NCBI GenBank assembly: GCA_023245475.1
Contig: JAHFKF010000074.1
Location: forward strand, 1 to 6,664
From: Candidatus Levyibacteriota bacterium
GTDB lineage: Bacteria > Patescibacteriota > Microgenomatia > Levybacterales > UBA12049
Length of the DNA stretch: 6,664 nucleotides
Reading direction: 5' to 3'
Position 1 is the stretch's first letter. Every line of letters begins with the position of its first letter. Both the position numbers and the translations under genes were made by a program. The notes under the pieces are model-generated. The model had not been told where the DNA came from, made no database searches, and saw only the letters and a list, made by a program, of their open reading frames with translations. Below, piece after piece: positions 1 to 6,508 of the stretch.

Positions 1-758
1 GCAACTCTGAGGGTTATATAGACGACAATGCCATAGAGACAAAGCATGGCAAACGGGCGATAGAGTGCTTTGAATCTAAATGGCCGCCTCATGTGCTCGT
101 GAATCACTGCATGATAAAAGAGAATAATAAGAAGAGTAAAAAAGATTAACGCGGTAATTTTGCAGGATACTGCACAGCCAAATGCAACTGCACTAAAGAG
201 AAGAAACCGATTTTGTTGCTCAAACGTAAACTTGAGCATGCCGTAAAGCGATGCAAAGAGGAAGAGCGTTAGATAGAGATCAACGGCAAAGAAGTGAGAA
301 AGCTGGATTGGCAGGACAGAGAGGGCATAGGCTACCATAGCCCATAAGGCAATTTGTTTAGGGAGTTTATAGTGCTTTTCAAACAGACGCATGATTTTAT
401 AGACCAACAACAGAATGAGTAAATCGGCAATCGCTGTAAGTATCCGTCCTGTGATGGTAAACATGTCGTAGCTAGTAGTATTGAAGCTGTCGACGGTAAG
501 TTTCGTGAGTACAATAGGGAGTGTTCCATAGACATAAAACGGGTACCCAATGTTTGTTGGATTAAACTTAGAAGTAGCAGGGTTGAGATATTCTGCAAAG
601 GTTGCTGGCTCTTTCATGGCAATGCCAACCATTGTCAGGAAACGTTCATCTGGGTGCAGGTGATGATTTTGATCCCAATTAACTCCCCACAGGCGAAACA
701 TTCCTGCTAGTAAAAATATCAATAAGACAAGTAGTTTGGTTGGTAAATGAATCTTCAT
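1..758 (-). CDS. GT-C fold glycosyltransferase (GT39/PMT_2-like), 3' end cut by window edge
   Basis: I translated this frame by hand: it is open from the ATG at 758-756 to the left edge (252 codons), with no stop. The N-terminus is a hydrophobic segment (about residues 8-21), followed by RLWGVNW (22-28) and the acidic HPDER motif (35-39), placed as in the first extracytoplasmic loop of GT39/PMT-type enzymes that use polyprenyl-phosphate sugars. A second conserved site, SHFFAVD, is at 154-160. Further hydrophobic stretches lie at about 111-120, 135-150, 160-172, 184-210 and 233-248. The family usually runs 450-600 residues, so about half is missing. The start overlaps the stop of the upstream glycosyltransferase by 4 bases (ATGA, 755-758), and no Shine-Dalgarno is visible, so coupled translation is likely. 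The two proteins share the HPDER, PATF, YGT, SHF..D and CKIT/TKVT blocks and are paralogues. Family assignment is confident; the sugar and acceptor are unknown. Confidence 0.85.
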   Translation of the reverse strand, partial: MKIHLPTKLLVLLIFLLAGMFRLWGVNWDQNHHLHPDERFLTMVGIAMKEPATFAEYLNPATSKFNPTNIGYPFYVYGTLPIVLTKLTVDSFNTTSYDMFTITGRILTAIADLLILLLVYKIMRLFEKHYKLPKQIALWAMVAYALSVLPIQLSHFFAVDLYLTLFLFASLYGMLKFTFEQQNRFLLFSAVAFGCAVSCKITALIFFTLLIILFYHAVIHEHMRRPFRFKALYRPFAMLCLYGIVVYITLRV

Positions 759-2332
759 TGTTTTTGATAGATGAACACAGTCGGCCGTTCAAAGACGCTT
801 GCTGTTTCGTCAAATTGAAAGATTGGGTCACCCAGATACGTTATTGTACAGAAAATATCACAGGGTGTCTCATAGACCTTTTTGTAGCCTAAGCTGCCAT
901 TATCAAGTGCTTGATAAAGAGCATGTCCTTTGGGGAAAGCGTCTTGCTGTAGTAAGCGAGTTTTCAGTATTCGCTGACTTGGGAGAATAATAAACTCTTT
1001 ATCAGTAAGAGTGGGTTCAAGTCCCGTCTGCTCCATGTCATAGGCATTAAAGATTGTTATTACGTTTGGAGCTTTTTGAAATGGCATAATACCTAAGTCA
1101 TATGGTTCGCTCAGGATTTGTGCGCTCGCAGGAATTGTCTGTGCAGCAAAGGTACTTGCTTGTACTCGTGTATCCTGTTGGACAAAGGCTGTTACGACAT
1201 AGGAAATACCCCACAGCACACTTGCCAGAACCGTTATCGAAATGACGCCAGCACCAATCCACTGCTGCTTCTTTCTTTGGGTAAATTCCCACAGAGTGCT
1301 AAGGCCAATACTGATGATAAGGTACATAAACGGCAAGGTTGGGATCATATACCGTGTCCATTTGGTAAAGAGAAATGCCTGCGGGATAAAGAGCACCAAA
1401 AAGAAAAGACATGCCAGAATCGTTGGATACTGACGTTTTTTAATCCCTTGATAGAAAACGAGCGGAAAAGCAATCAGAAACAGCACGGTCAGGACGGGGT
1501 TAATAAGAAACGGATAGATGTGCAGGAATTGAAACAGCACAGGAGTGGTATTGGTAAAAGACTGCGTATAAAAGACAGGAGTCGTTCCTGTCACGACACC
1601 TCGTTCATAGGTTAATCCTCCTTGGAATTCTTCCGTGGTATAGTATGGGGATAACAGAAGTGGGCTGGCAAGGATGATGCCACCAAGAAGGAGGTGTTTC
1701 AGAAGGGTAAGCAGATATGGTTTCTGGTTTCTGATGATGGTGAGTAAAACAATGAAGGGAAAGATGGCAAGCACGAGAATCGTTACTTTGGTTGCCGCAC
1801 CAAGCGCGACAAAGGCAAGGGACAAGTAAAAGTATTTTAGCTTTTTCGTTTGCAGGAGCAATACTGTCCACACAAATACCGCAAGAGAGCAACATGCTAC
1901 GAATCCATCAAAGGTACCAAAGTGGGATTGCTGTATGAAGCCTATTGAAAACACACCAAAGATAAATGCGAGCATAGCTGCCCTATTTTTCCAAAATGGT
2001 TGACAGCGCAAAAGAAACACGAGCGTTAACAGAGCAAAAACAACAGATTGCATTCGTAGGATAAGGGTTGCTTGGGTAAAGGGATCGACAACATGACCGA
2101 AGAGGAATAACGGTTTTGTAAGTATCATGAGGATAAACGCAGTGAGTGAGAGAAAGGTACCATAGGCAAAAGTGCCTTTGAGAAATGTTGCTGGATCAGC
2201 AATGGAATACGTGGTAATAAGACTTGCGATATTACGTTCGTCTGGATGAAAGTAAAACGGCGCACCCCAATTCAGATTGTAAAGTCGAAGTATTGCCCCG
2301 AGAAGAAATAAACAAAGAAGCACCCAACGCAT
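755..2332 (-). CDS. GT-C fold glycosyltransferase (GT39/PMT_2-like), complete
   Basis: This 525-residue polytopic membrane protein has an N-terminal membrane segment (about 4-18), RLYNLNW (16-22), the acidic loop motif HPDER (29-33), PATF (47-50), SHFGTFD (136-142) and TKVT (181-184). About eleven to twelve hydrophobic segments extend to residue 380. KWTRYMIPTLPF (324-335) is the conserved Arg-Tyr-Pro region late in the membrane domain of these enzymes. Residues 381-525 form a soluble, probably extracytoplasmic tail ending in FERPTVFIYQK, a closing motif common in CPR and archaeal relatives. By family knowledge it should transfer a sugar from a polyprenyl-phosphate donor to a surface acceptor, with Asp31/Glu32 as candidate catalytic acids; the substrate cannot be read from the sequence. 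The ATG at 2332 follows the oxidoreductase stop by 21 bases with no Shine-Dalgarno. An ATG at 2340 is out of frame. The stop TGA overlaps the next gene's ATG. Confidence 0.88.
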   Translation of the reverse strand: MRWVLLCLFLLGAILRLYNLNWGAPFYFHPDERNIASLITTYSIADPATFLKGTFAYGTFLSLTAFILMILTKPLFLFGHVVDPFTQATLILRMQSVVFALLTLVFLLRCQPFWKNRAAMLAFIFGVFSIGFIQQSHFGTFDGFVACCSLAVFVWTVLLLQTKKLKYFYLSLAFVALGAATKVTILVLAIFPFIVLLTIIRNQKPYLLTLLKHLLLGGIILASPLLLSPYYTTEEFQGGLTYERGVVTGTTPVFYTQSFTNTTPVLFQFLHIYPFLINPVLTVLFLIAFPLVFYQGIKKRQYPTILACLFFLVLFIPQAFLFTKWTRYMIPTLPFMYLIISIGLSTLWEFTQRKKQQWIGAGVISITVLASVLWGISYVVTAFVQQDTRVQASTFAAQTIPASAQILSEPYDLGIMPFQKAPNVITIFNAYDMEQTGLEPTLTDKEFIILPSQRILKTRLLQQDAFPKGHALYQALDNGSLGYKKVYETPCDIFCTITYLGDPIFQFDETASVFERPTVFIYQKQ

Positions 2333-2338
2333 TGTTTC

Positions 2339-2367
2339 ATTGTAACGGATTTTTTAGCTATTTTCAC
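2339..2367 (-). promoter_or_regulatory. Weak candidate promoter before the first glycosyltransferase
   Basis: TACAAT (2344-2339, five of six to TATAAT) lies 6 bases before the ATG at 2332, with GTGAAA (2367-2362, four of six to TTGACA) 17 bases upstream. A start of transcription at or beside the ATG would make a leaderless message. There is no TGn extension, and the -35 falls inside the end of the oxidoreductase gene, so support is thin. Confidence 0.22.
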
Positions 2368-3640
2368 CTTGTATGAGTGCGGCAACTTTTTGGCCTAGCT
2401 CCACAGCATAATTTGTCCCGCGGTCCCAAGGATAGACTTGCTGCATGTTTGCGAGGTACACATGTTTCAGTGGAGTTTTCATTGCAGGAATCATCTTAGA
2501 ATAATTTGTGGGAATAACTGGTTGGGCAAATGGTGCTTGAAAGAGCTCTGTCCCGATAAGGTATTTTTTATAGTTTGGGTTAATCTTTTTCAAGAATGGA
2601 TCAAAGAGTTTTAACTTCTCTTCTTTAGTCATAAGGTATCGAGGGTTATCGGTTTCATAATAATTACCAAGATACACTAAGTGTTCATTATTGTAGTGTT
2701 TCTTATCCATAAAGTTTGTATGTTCGGCAATGACCATAACGGGAGCCAAGGTATCACAAATACTTAACCAATAAGTATTATTTTTGAGGAATGGTTGCTT
2801 CAAACGAAGGACAAGGTTGGTTGCACCGAGATTTTTAAGCCGTTGAAATTTTTTCTTATACGATTCGGGAAGCTGGGGAGCCATTTTCAGAAACAGAAAC
2901 GATGAGAGTGTAAAGATGCTTTTATCAAAGGACTCACTTCGTTTTTTATTCTTGGATGTATAGGTAATCGTTACCTGTTTATCATCTTTGACTTCAATAA
3001 TCTCTGCGTTAAAGACAACTTTGCCGCCCTTTTCTTCAATTGCTTTAACGAGGTGATTGGCAAATGCCAAAAATCCGCCCTCAGGATAAGCAAGTGAAGG
3101 GGTACGCTTTGCGATTCGTGCCCAAAGCCATGCAAGCGAAACATCATTGGCTGACTTTCCAAATTTATTGATGAACTGTGGTTCCCAGATCATCTTGTAC
3201 GCTTTCTCTCCCATGGCTTTTGGTAAGAAGGTACTGGCATTTATTTTCTCAAGTGGCTTCCAGAGTGGGTTATAGCGAATTGCTCCAACAACTGCTGCCA
3301 TGCGGATACGCTCACTAAGAGAAAGTTTGGGGAAACGTAAGACTTCTTGTGGAGAATCAAATTTAAAAATGCTGCCGTCTACATAAATTGATGAATTAGG
3401 TCTTTTGATGAGTACCTTATGTCCGATTTCTTTTGCTAAACCTAAGATAAATTTGTCATTGGTGAACCAGTGGTGGTAATGCTTCTCAAATGTCCAGTCC
3501 CATGCCTTTTCTTGAAAACCAATTGCGAGTCCTCCAGGCCCTGGATCTTTTTCGAAAATAGTAACCTTGTGTCCTTGTTTACTAAGCTGATATGCGGCAG
3601 AAAGCCCTGTAAAGCCTGCTCCAATGATCGCAATTTTCAT
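2354..3640 (-). CDS. FAD/NAD(P)-dependent oxidoreductase, amine-oxidase/protoporphyrinogen-oxidase-like (COG1232 type)
   Basis: This 428-residue soluble protein opens with an FAD-binding Rossmann motif, IIGAGFTG (residues 5-12, GxGxxG), followed by Glu30 at the end of the second strand, where the FAD ribose is usually bound, and a GPGG turn (34-37). YPEGGF (185-190) and the C-terminal GTNYAVELGQ (408-417) match the second FAD-contact regions of the amine oxidase/UDP-galactopyranose mutase superfamily. The length fits. WEPQFINKFG (152-161) resembles the COG1232 group often found beside glycosyltransferase genes in CPR and archaea. No haem-synthesis gene is nearby, so a role in modifying a sugar or lipid-linked precursor is a better guess than protoporphyrinogen oxidation; this is inference. 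A typical Glf annotation is not justified. The ATG at 3640 lies 9 bases after the upstream stop, without a Shine-Dalgarno but with a -10-like TATAAA just before it. Confidence 0.82.
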   Translation of the reverse strand: MKIAIIGAGFTGLSAAYQLSKQGHKVTIFEKDPGPGGLAIGFQEKAWDWTFEKHYHHWFTNDKFILGLAKEIGHKVLIKRPNSSIYVDGSIFKFDSPQEVLRFPKLSLSERIRMAAVVGAIRYNPLWKPLEKINASTFLPKAMGEKAYKMIWEPQFINKFGKSANDVSLAWLWARIAKRTPSLAYPEGGFLAFANHLVKAIEEKGGKVVFNAEIIEVKDDKQVTITYTSKNKKRSESFDKSIFTLSSFLFLKMAPQLPESYKKKFQRLKNLGATNLVLRLKQPFLKNNTYWLSICDTLAPVMVIAEHTNFMDKKHYNNEHLVYLGNYYETDNPRYLMTKEEKLKLFDPFLKKINPNYKKYLIGTELFQAPFAQPVIPTNYSKMIPAMKTPLKHVYLANMQQVYPWDRGTNYAVELGQKVAALIQGENS

Positions 3641-3648
3641 ATTGTTCT

Positions 3649-3677
3649 TTTATACCATCGTCGCAAAGAAGAGTAAA
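3649..3677 (-). promoter_or_regulatory. Candidate internal promoter before the oxidoreductase gene
   Basis: On the minus strand TTTACT (3677-3672, four of six) and an extended -10 TGGTATAAA (3657-3649) are spaced by 17 bases. The -10 overlaps the stop codon of the FN3/Ig gene and lies 8 bases before the ATG at 3640. This could uncouple the oxidoreductase and glycosyltransferase genes from the pil block and yield a leaderless message. AT-rich DNA makes chance matches possible. Confidence 0.35.
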
Positions 3678-5002
3678 GCACCAACCCCTATCGCACCAAG
3701 GATGCCAAAGAGACTTATCACAAGCGCCATACTGCCTGTTGGTTGAATCGTTGGTTGAGCACTCACTGTTGCTGTTGGCAATGTAGGTGAAGGCGTTAGA
3801 GTAGGACTTGCTGTTGGTGTTGGAACGTCTGTTGGGGTGGTTGATACGGTTGGTGTTGGCGATTGGATTGGTGAGATGGATGGCTCGGTGAATTGACTAC
3901 CTTCTGCGTGTACCACAAAGGAATTGGTGATTGTCTGTACGATACCTGATAAATCAGGGCTTGCTATGGTTATCGTATGGTCTCCTGGATCAAGTGGCTC
4001 TGCGGGTTTGTACTTCCAGTTGCCAGTGTCATCTGCTTGTACCGTTGCTGTAAGTTCCTGGGCAGAGTTAATGGTGATTATTACTTCTGCATTCGGGACT
4101 GCTTTTCCAGTAAAGAGCGGCTGCTTGTCATCAAATGTTTGATTGTTTGTTGGTGTGTTGATAGCCGGACCTGAGCCTGGGGTTTCCTTAAGAGGGAAGC
4201 CTGTTATTTCAGCAGAGGAGGTTCCTGTCGGTGAGACGAGTGGATCAGATCCTGCAACAAAGTCGTAGTTTTTGGAAAGAATGACCAGGGGTACTTTGCT
4301 GCTTGTTGTTGGCCGAAACGTAACTGTTGAGTGAAGTATTGTATCAGTCAGAAGCATTTGGAATGTGGTCTCAGGCGTGATCTCAATTTCTTTGGTTAGG
4401 TCTTGCGTGAGCATATGCCCAATACCCAGCGTATAACTTCCATTTGCTTGAACTAAGCTTGAAAGTAACTGGGAGCCATTTGTTGAAACGTATGCAATTG
4501 CTTCAGTGGGTATTTTACCATCTTCCAGTGTGATCTCTCCTGTTAGCGGTGCGTGCGTAGTCGATGGCTCTGTTTTTTGTTTTGCAGTCGTTATTTCATA
4601 GGGAGTATTTGCCTTGAGGAAGTTGTCTCCTCCTGAGGAAATTGCAAAGTAATATTTCGTTTCAGGAGAAAGCCCGGTGACGCTAATATGATGGACACGA
4701 TATGCACTTGCGGTAGCTGTTGCTTGATCTCTATCATCAAACGCAACACTTCCCATCTCAGGCGTTAACCCATATGTAAGTGTGCCAGTTACTTTTTCTT
4801 GCGTAAAGTATGAAACACTAAATGACGATTCTGAGATATTACTAATCTGTATTGCCTGAGGGATATTTGCCGTCGCTGCTTTGGTGCCAAACTGTACCAT
4901 GTTACTACTGAGCCAAGCAATAGTAGCAAGTCCGCCAATAAGCAAGAACAGTCCCATAAAGGATGGTACTTGTTTGCGCCAGATAGAACGTAGATTTTTC
5001 AT
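3650..5002 (-). CDS. Membrane-anchored surface protein with FN3/PAP-N-like and bacterial Ig-like domains and Pro/Thr-rich stalk
   Basis: This 450-residue protein begins with a basic end (KNLRSIWRK) and a hydrophobic segment (about 15-32); ATA at 43-45 could be a signal peptidase site. Residues 46-140 look like a fibronectin III or purple-acid-phosphatase N-terminal sandwich (SYFTQEKVTGTLTYG and VTGLSPETKYYFAIS are typical strands). Residues 151-250 resemble a carboxypeptidase-regulatory-like beta domain (GEITLEDGKIP, NGSYTL). Residues 281-366 are a bacterial Ig-like domain (PLFTGKAVPNAEVIITI, DDTGNWKYKP). A Ser/Thr/Pro stalk (377-422) leads to a C-terminal hydrophobic segment (425-449) with no positive charge after it and no LPXTG. 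No catalytic motif is visible, so adhesion, scaffolding or pilus anchoring is inferred. The start overlaps the upstream stop (ATGA) and has the only strong Shine-Dalgarno in the set. It sits where pilQ would be in a pilMNOPQ operon but is not a secretin. Confidence 0.83.
   Translation of the reverse strand: MKNLRSIWRKQVPSFMGLFLLIGGLATIAWLSSNMVQFGTKAATANIPQAIQISNISESSFSVSYFTQEKVTGTLTYGLTPEMGSVAFDDRDQATATASAYRVHHISVTGLSPETKYYFAISSGGDNFLKANTPYEITTAKQKTEPSTTHAPLTGEITLEDGKIPTEAIAYVSTNGSQLLSSLVQANGSYTLGIGHMLTQDLTKEIEITPETTFQMLLTDTILHSTVTFRPTTSSKVPLVILSKNYDFVAGSDPLVSPTGTSSAEITGFPLKETPGSGPAINTPTNNQTFDDKQPLFTGKAVPNAEVIITINSAQELTATVQADDTGNWKYKPAEPLDPGDHTITIASPDLSGIVQTITNSFVVHAEGSQFTEPSISPIQSPTPTVSTTPTDVPTPTASPTLTPSPTLPTATVSAQPTIQPTGSMALVISLFGILGAIGVGALLFFATMV
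3737..3874 (-). repeat. Low-complexity Pro/Thr/Ser codon run (surface-protein stalk)
   Basis: Codons for residues 377-422 of the FN3/Ig protein are an irregular repeat of Thr-Pro, Ser-Pro and Val units, visible on the plus strand as recurring gttggtgttgg-like words. It encodes a flexible spacer between the Ig-like domain and the C-terminal membrane segment. Such stretches are prone to length change by slippage and to O-glycosylation; neither is shown here. Confidence 0.7.
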
Positions 5003-5328
5003 ACGCCACTCCTTTCTATTGTTGATCCTTGCGTTGGTACAGGACGTGCTGCTCCGGTTGCTGATTGTGTTTCGTTTGGTTGTGGGGTTATTATGGGACT
5101 ACGCACTGGATCATAGAGGGGATCTACTTGCTTTCTATTTTTTAGTTGCTGAATTGTTTGCACATCAAATTGTGGCGAAATTGGTACAATTTGCATTTGC
5201 AGGGTCTCAGTCAAGGTTGATGCAACAAAAGCATGATAGAGATTGAAGCCAACCCAGGCCGCGACAACAATAAATACAGAAATTGTGAGAAATAGGATAT
5301 CTTTTTTGGTTACTTTGGTTTTGTTCAT
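4999..5328 (-). CDS. Small bitopic membrane protein of the pilus gene block, unknown family
   Basis: I do not recognise a named family. The 109-residue product has a short basic cytoplasmic end (NKTKVTKKD), one membrane segment (about 11-31) and an outward region. A conserved-looking piece, ISPQFDVQTIQQLKNRKQVDP (50-70), is predicted helical, and the remainder (71-109) is Pro/Thr/Ser-rich and probably disordered. It overlaps its neighbours by 4 bases on both sides (ATGA at 5325-5328 and 4999-5002), so it should be made in step with PilO and the FN3/Ig protein. Its position after pilO is that of pilP in diderm pilMNOPQ operons, and the layout (short end, one anchor, linker) is loosely alike. 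However, there is no lipobox cysteine and no sequence evidence for the PilP beta domain. A partner of PilO or of the downstream surface protein is a guess from context. It is certainly a gene; its function is unknown. Confidence 0.8.
   Translation of the reverse strand: MNKTKVTKKDILFLTISVFIVVAAWVGFNLYHAFVASTLTETLQMQIVPISPQFDVQTIQQLKNRKQVDPLYDPVRSPIITPQPNETQSATGAARPVPTQGSTIERSGV
5008..5015 (-). promoter_or_regulatory. Strong Shine-Dalgarno for the FN3/Ig surface protein
   Basis: AAAGGAGT reads on the minus strand 5 bases before the ATG at 5002. It is the only good Shine-Dalgarno before any gene in the window, and it lies inside the end of the 109-residue gene. It confirms the 5002 start and suggests that this protein is translated more strongly than its coupled neighbours. 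Confidence 0.75.
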
Positions 5329-5942
5329 TTTTTGAAATAGGCTCGTGCCTGCATTTGTAATACTAAGTTGTTTCCACTGGGTTTTTGTAGCGTAAGACTT
5401 TCGATTGTCACGAGACGGTTAAAGTGAGCGATGTCATTTGCAAATGCCGACAATTGTTCATATGACCCATCAGCTTCCAAAGCAAAAGTAAAAGATGAAC
5501 CTTGCATATCTTTGCTGTCCTTTCCGCTTAGTTCGACTTGAGGAACACGGAGATCCGTGAGGGAGACTTTATTTTGTTTGGCAAGTGCCTCAATTTGTCC
5601 AACGAGTAGTGCCGCATCAATATTTTGCGGAATAGCTTCATAAATCATTGGTAAATCAGAATTAATTTGCGCATAATGTTGTTGCAGTTGACTTAAACTA
5701 CCCACTTTAGCATTGAGTTGCTGGAATACAAATTCACTATCCTTGACTTGCTTTTGTAGTTCAATAATTGTTGTTAGCGTTGGATTAATGGCAAAGATTC
5801 CAAAGAAAGAAAGGGCTGTAAAGGTAAAAATCAGCATGATGATTGCCTTGGTATGTTCCTGATGAATGTTGGGCAAGAGCTTCAAATACTCTCGGTACTT
5901 ACCTGTTGATAGATTCTCAAAATAGTTTTTTGGTAATTTCAT
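5325..5942 (-). CDS. pilO: PilO-like type IV pilus inner-membrane alignment protein
   Basis: This 205-residue protein has PilO architecture: a cytoplasmic lead of about 32 residues, one membrane segment (33-52), a coiled-coil-like stretch rich in Gln, Leu and Lys (about 57-95), then an alpha/beta domain. In that domain AIPQNIDAALLVGQIEALAK (103-122) is the usual PilO helix following a Pro, and SFTFALEADGSYEQL (150-164) with VTIESLTLQ (178-186) supplies the strands of a ferredoxin-like fold. In known systems PilO pairs with PilN to link the cytoplasmic PilM ring to the outer parts of the pilus machine. The gene starts at an ATG overlapping the pilN-like stop (ATGA, 5939-5942) and ends in an ATGA with the next gene. 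No Shine-Dalgarno is seen, so expression probably depends on coupling. Divergence is high, and a GspM-like or pseudopilus role is possible. Confidence 0.82.
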   Translation of the reverse strand: MKLPKNYFENLSTGKYREYLKLLPNIHQEHTKAIIMLIFTFTALSFFGIFAINPTLTTIIELQKQVKDSEFVFQQLNAKVGSLSQLQQHYAQINSDLPMIYEAIPQNIDAALLVGQIEALAKQNKVSLTDLRVPQVELSGKDSKDMQGSSFTFALEADGSYEQLSAFANDIAHFNRLVTIESLTLQKPSGNNLVLQMQARAYFKK

Positions 5943-6475
5943 GGCTGTAAAATAATTGCTATTTGTACGACTGTTTGTGAACGAGCTGGATTGTTGGTTA
6001 CATTGTCAACTTTTACGCTGGTTGCTCGTGGATATTTCTTGAGCGCATTCACAAATTTCGAAAGATCAGCTGCTGAGCCAGCCTGTGCTTCTATATGTGC
6101 AGTTGTCTTGGTGATCACAATACTTTTAAAGGTGACTTTCCCTTGTCCCATGGCAACAATTGATGCAAGTGCTTCTGGTACCTCTTTACCTTCGTTGTCA
6201 TATTGTTTGGCAAACGCGATCCTGTTATGTAGGTTTCGGAAGGTATCCTCTGATGCTTGAAAGTTATGGACAATAGTGCTTTGTATCTTGATTTGGTCAT
6301 GAAGGTCTGCAATTTTCATATCAAGCGAGAATCGATACAAAAAGACGCATAAGGCCAATGTTTCGGTAAGGATGATCAGTAATCTGCCGACAGTTATGAC
6401 CCAAGCAAAGAAATTACTAACAATAGTGTTTCCCTTATTCGGAAGTAGATTGATTTTGTGCATATCTTTTGCCAT
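5939..6475 (-). CDS. pilN: PilN-like type IV pilus inner-membrane alignment protein
   Basis: The product of about 178 residues carries the INLLP signature close to its N-terminus, the short cytoplasmic motif by which PilN docks on PilM. A membrane segment of about 25 residues follows, then a coiled-coil-like stretch (MKIADLHDQIKIQ onward) and an alpha/beta domain with VPEALASIVAMGQGKVTFKS and a final strand TVVQIAIILQ. This is the PilN layout and usual length. I chose the ATG at 6475 (MAKDMHKINLLP). A GTG at 6481 would add two residues, and an ATG at 6463 would give MHKINLLP; no Shine-Dalgarno separates them. The gene is first in its operon and faces a divergent gene. pilM, normally directly upstream, is not there, yet the retained INLLP motif implies a PilM-like partner elsewhere or beyond the window. 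Assignment is by motif and synteny. Confidence 0.8.
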   Translation of the reverse strand: MAKDMHKINLLPNKGNTIVSNFFAWVITVGRLLIILTETLALCVFLYRFSLDMKIADLHDQIKIQSTIVHNFQASEDTFRNLHNRIAFAKQYDNEGKEVPEALASIVAMGQGKVTFKSIVITKTTAHIEAQAGSAADLSKFVNALKKYPRATSVKVDNVTNNPARSQTVVQIAIILQP

Positions 6476-6508
6476 AACCACACAACCACTATTCAGCGGC
6501 CTGCTTCC

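Noticed and set aside
332..598. Minus-strand 88-codon open frame starting at a TTG
   Set aside because: It overlaps the partial glycosyltransferase in another frame. That frame carries the conserved HPDER and SHF..D motifs and runs through the whole region.
799..1615. Open frames on the plus strand (799-990, 1118-1615, 1242-1433) opposite the glycosyltransferase gene
   Set aside because: They lie entirely antisense to a well-supported gene, read as Cys/Arg/Lys-rich sequence without domains, and have no promoter or Shine-Dalgarno.
2333..2353. Terminator between the oxidoreductase and glycosyltransferase genes
   Set aside because: The 21-base gap has an A/T run but no stem-forming inverted repeat. 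The same holds for the 9-base gap at 3641-3649.
3650..3740. LPXTG or similar sorting signal at the C-terminus of the FN3/Ig protein
   Set aside because: The nearest match is PTIQPTG, which lacks the LPxTG pattern, and no basic residues follow the hydrophobic tail. A membrane anchor is the simpler reading.
3767..3874. Repetitive gttggtgttgg words as a tandem or CRISPR-like repeat
   Set aside because: Units are irregular, without spacers of constant length, and are explained by Thr/Pro/Val codons of the stalk.
4881..5246. 121-codon plus-strand open frame
   Set aside because: It spans antisense across the junction of two coupled minus-strand genes. Its hydrophobic look reflects the complement of the opposing codons, and no initiation signal was seen.
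4999..5328. Prepilin or lipoprotein signal in the 109-residue protein
   Set aside because: There is no cysteine for a lipobox and no Gly followed by a hydrophobic stretch with Glu at +5. It looks like a plain signal anchor.
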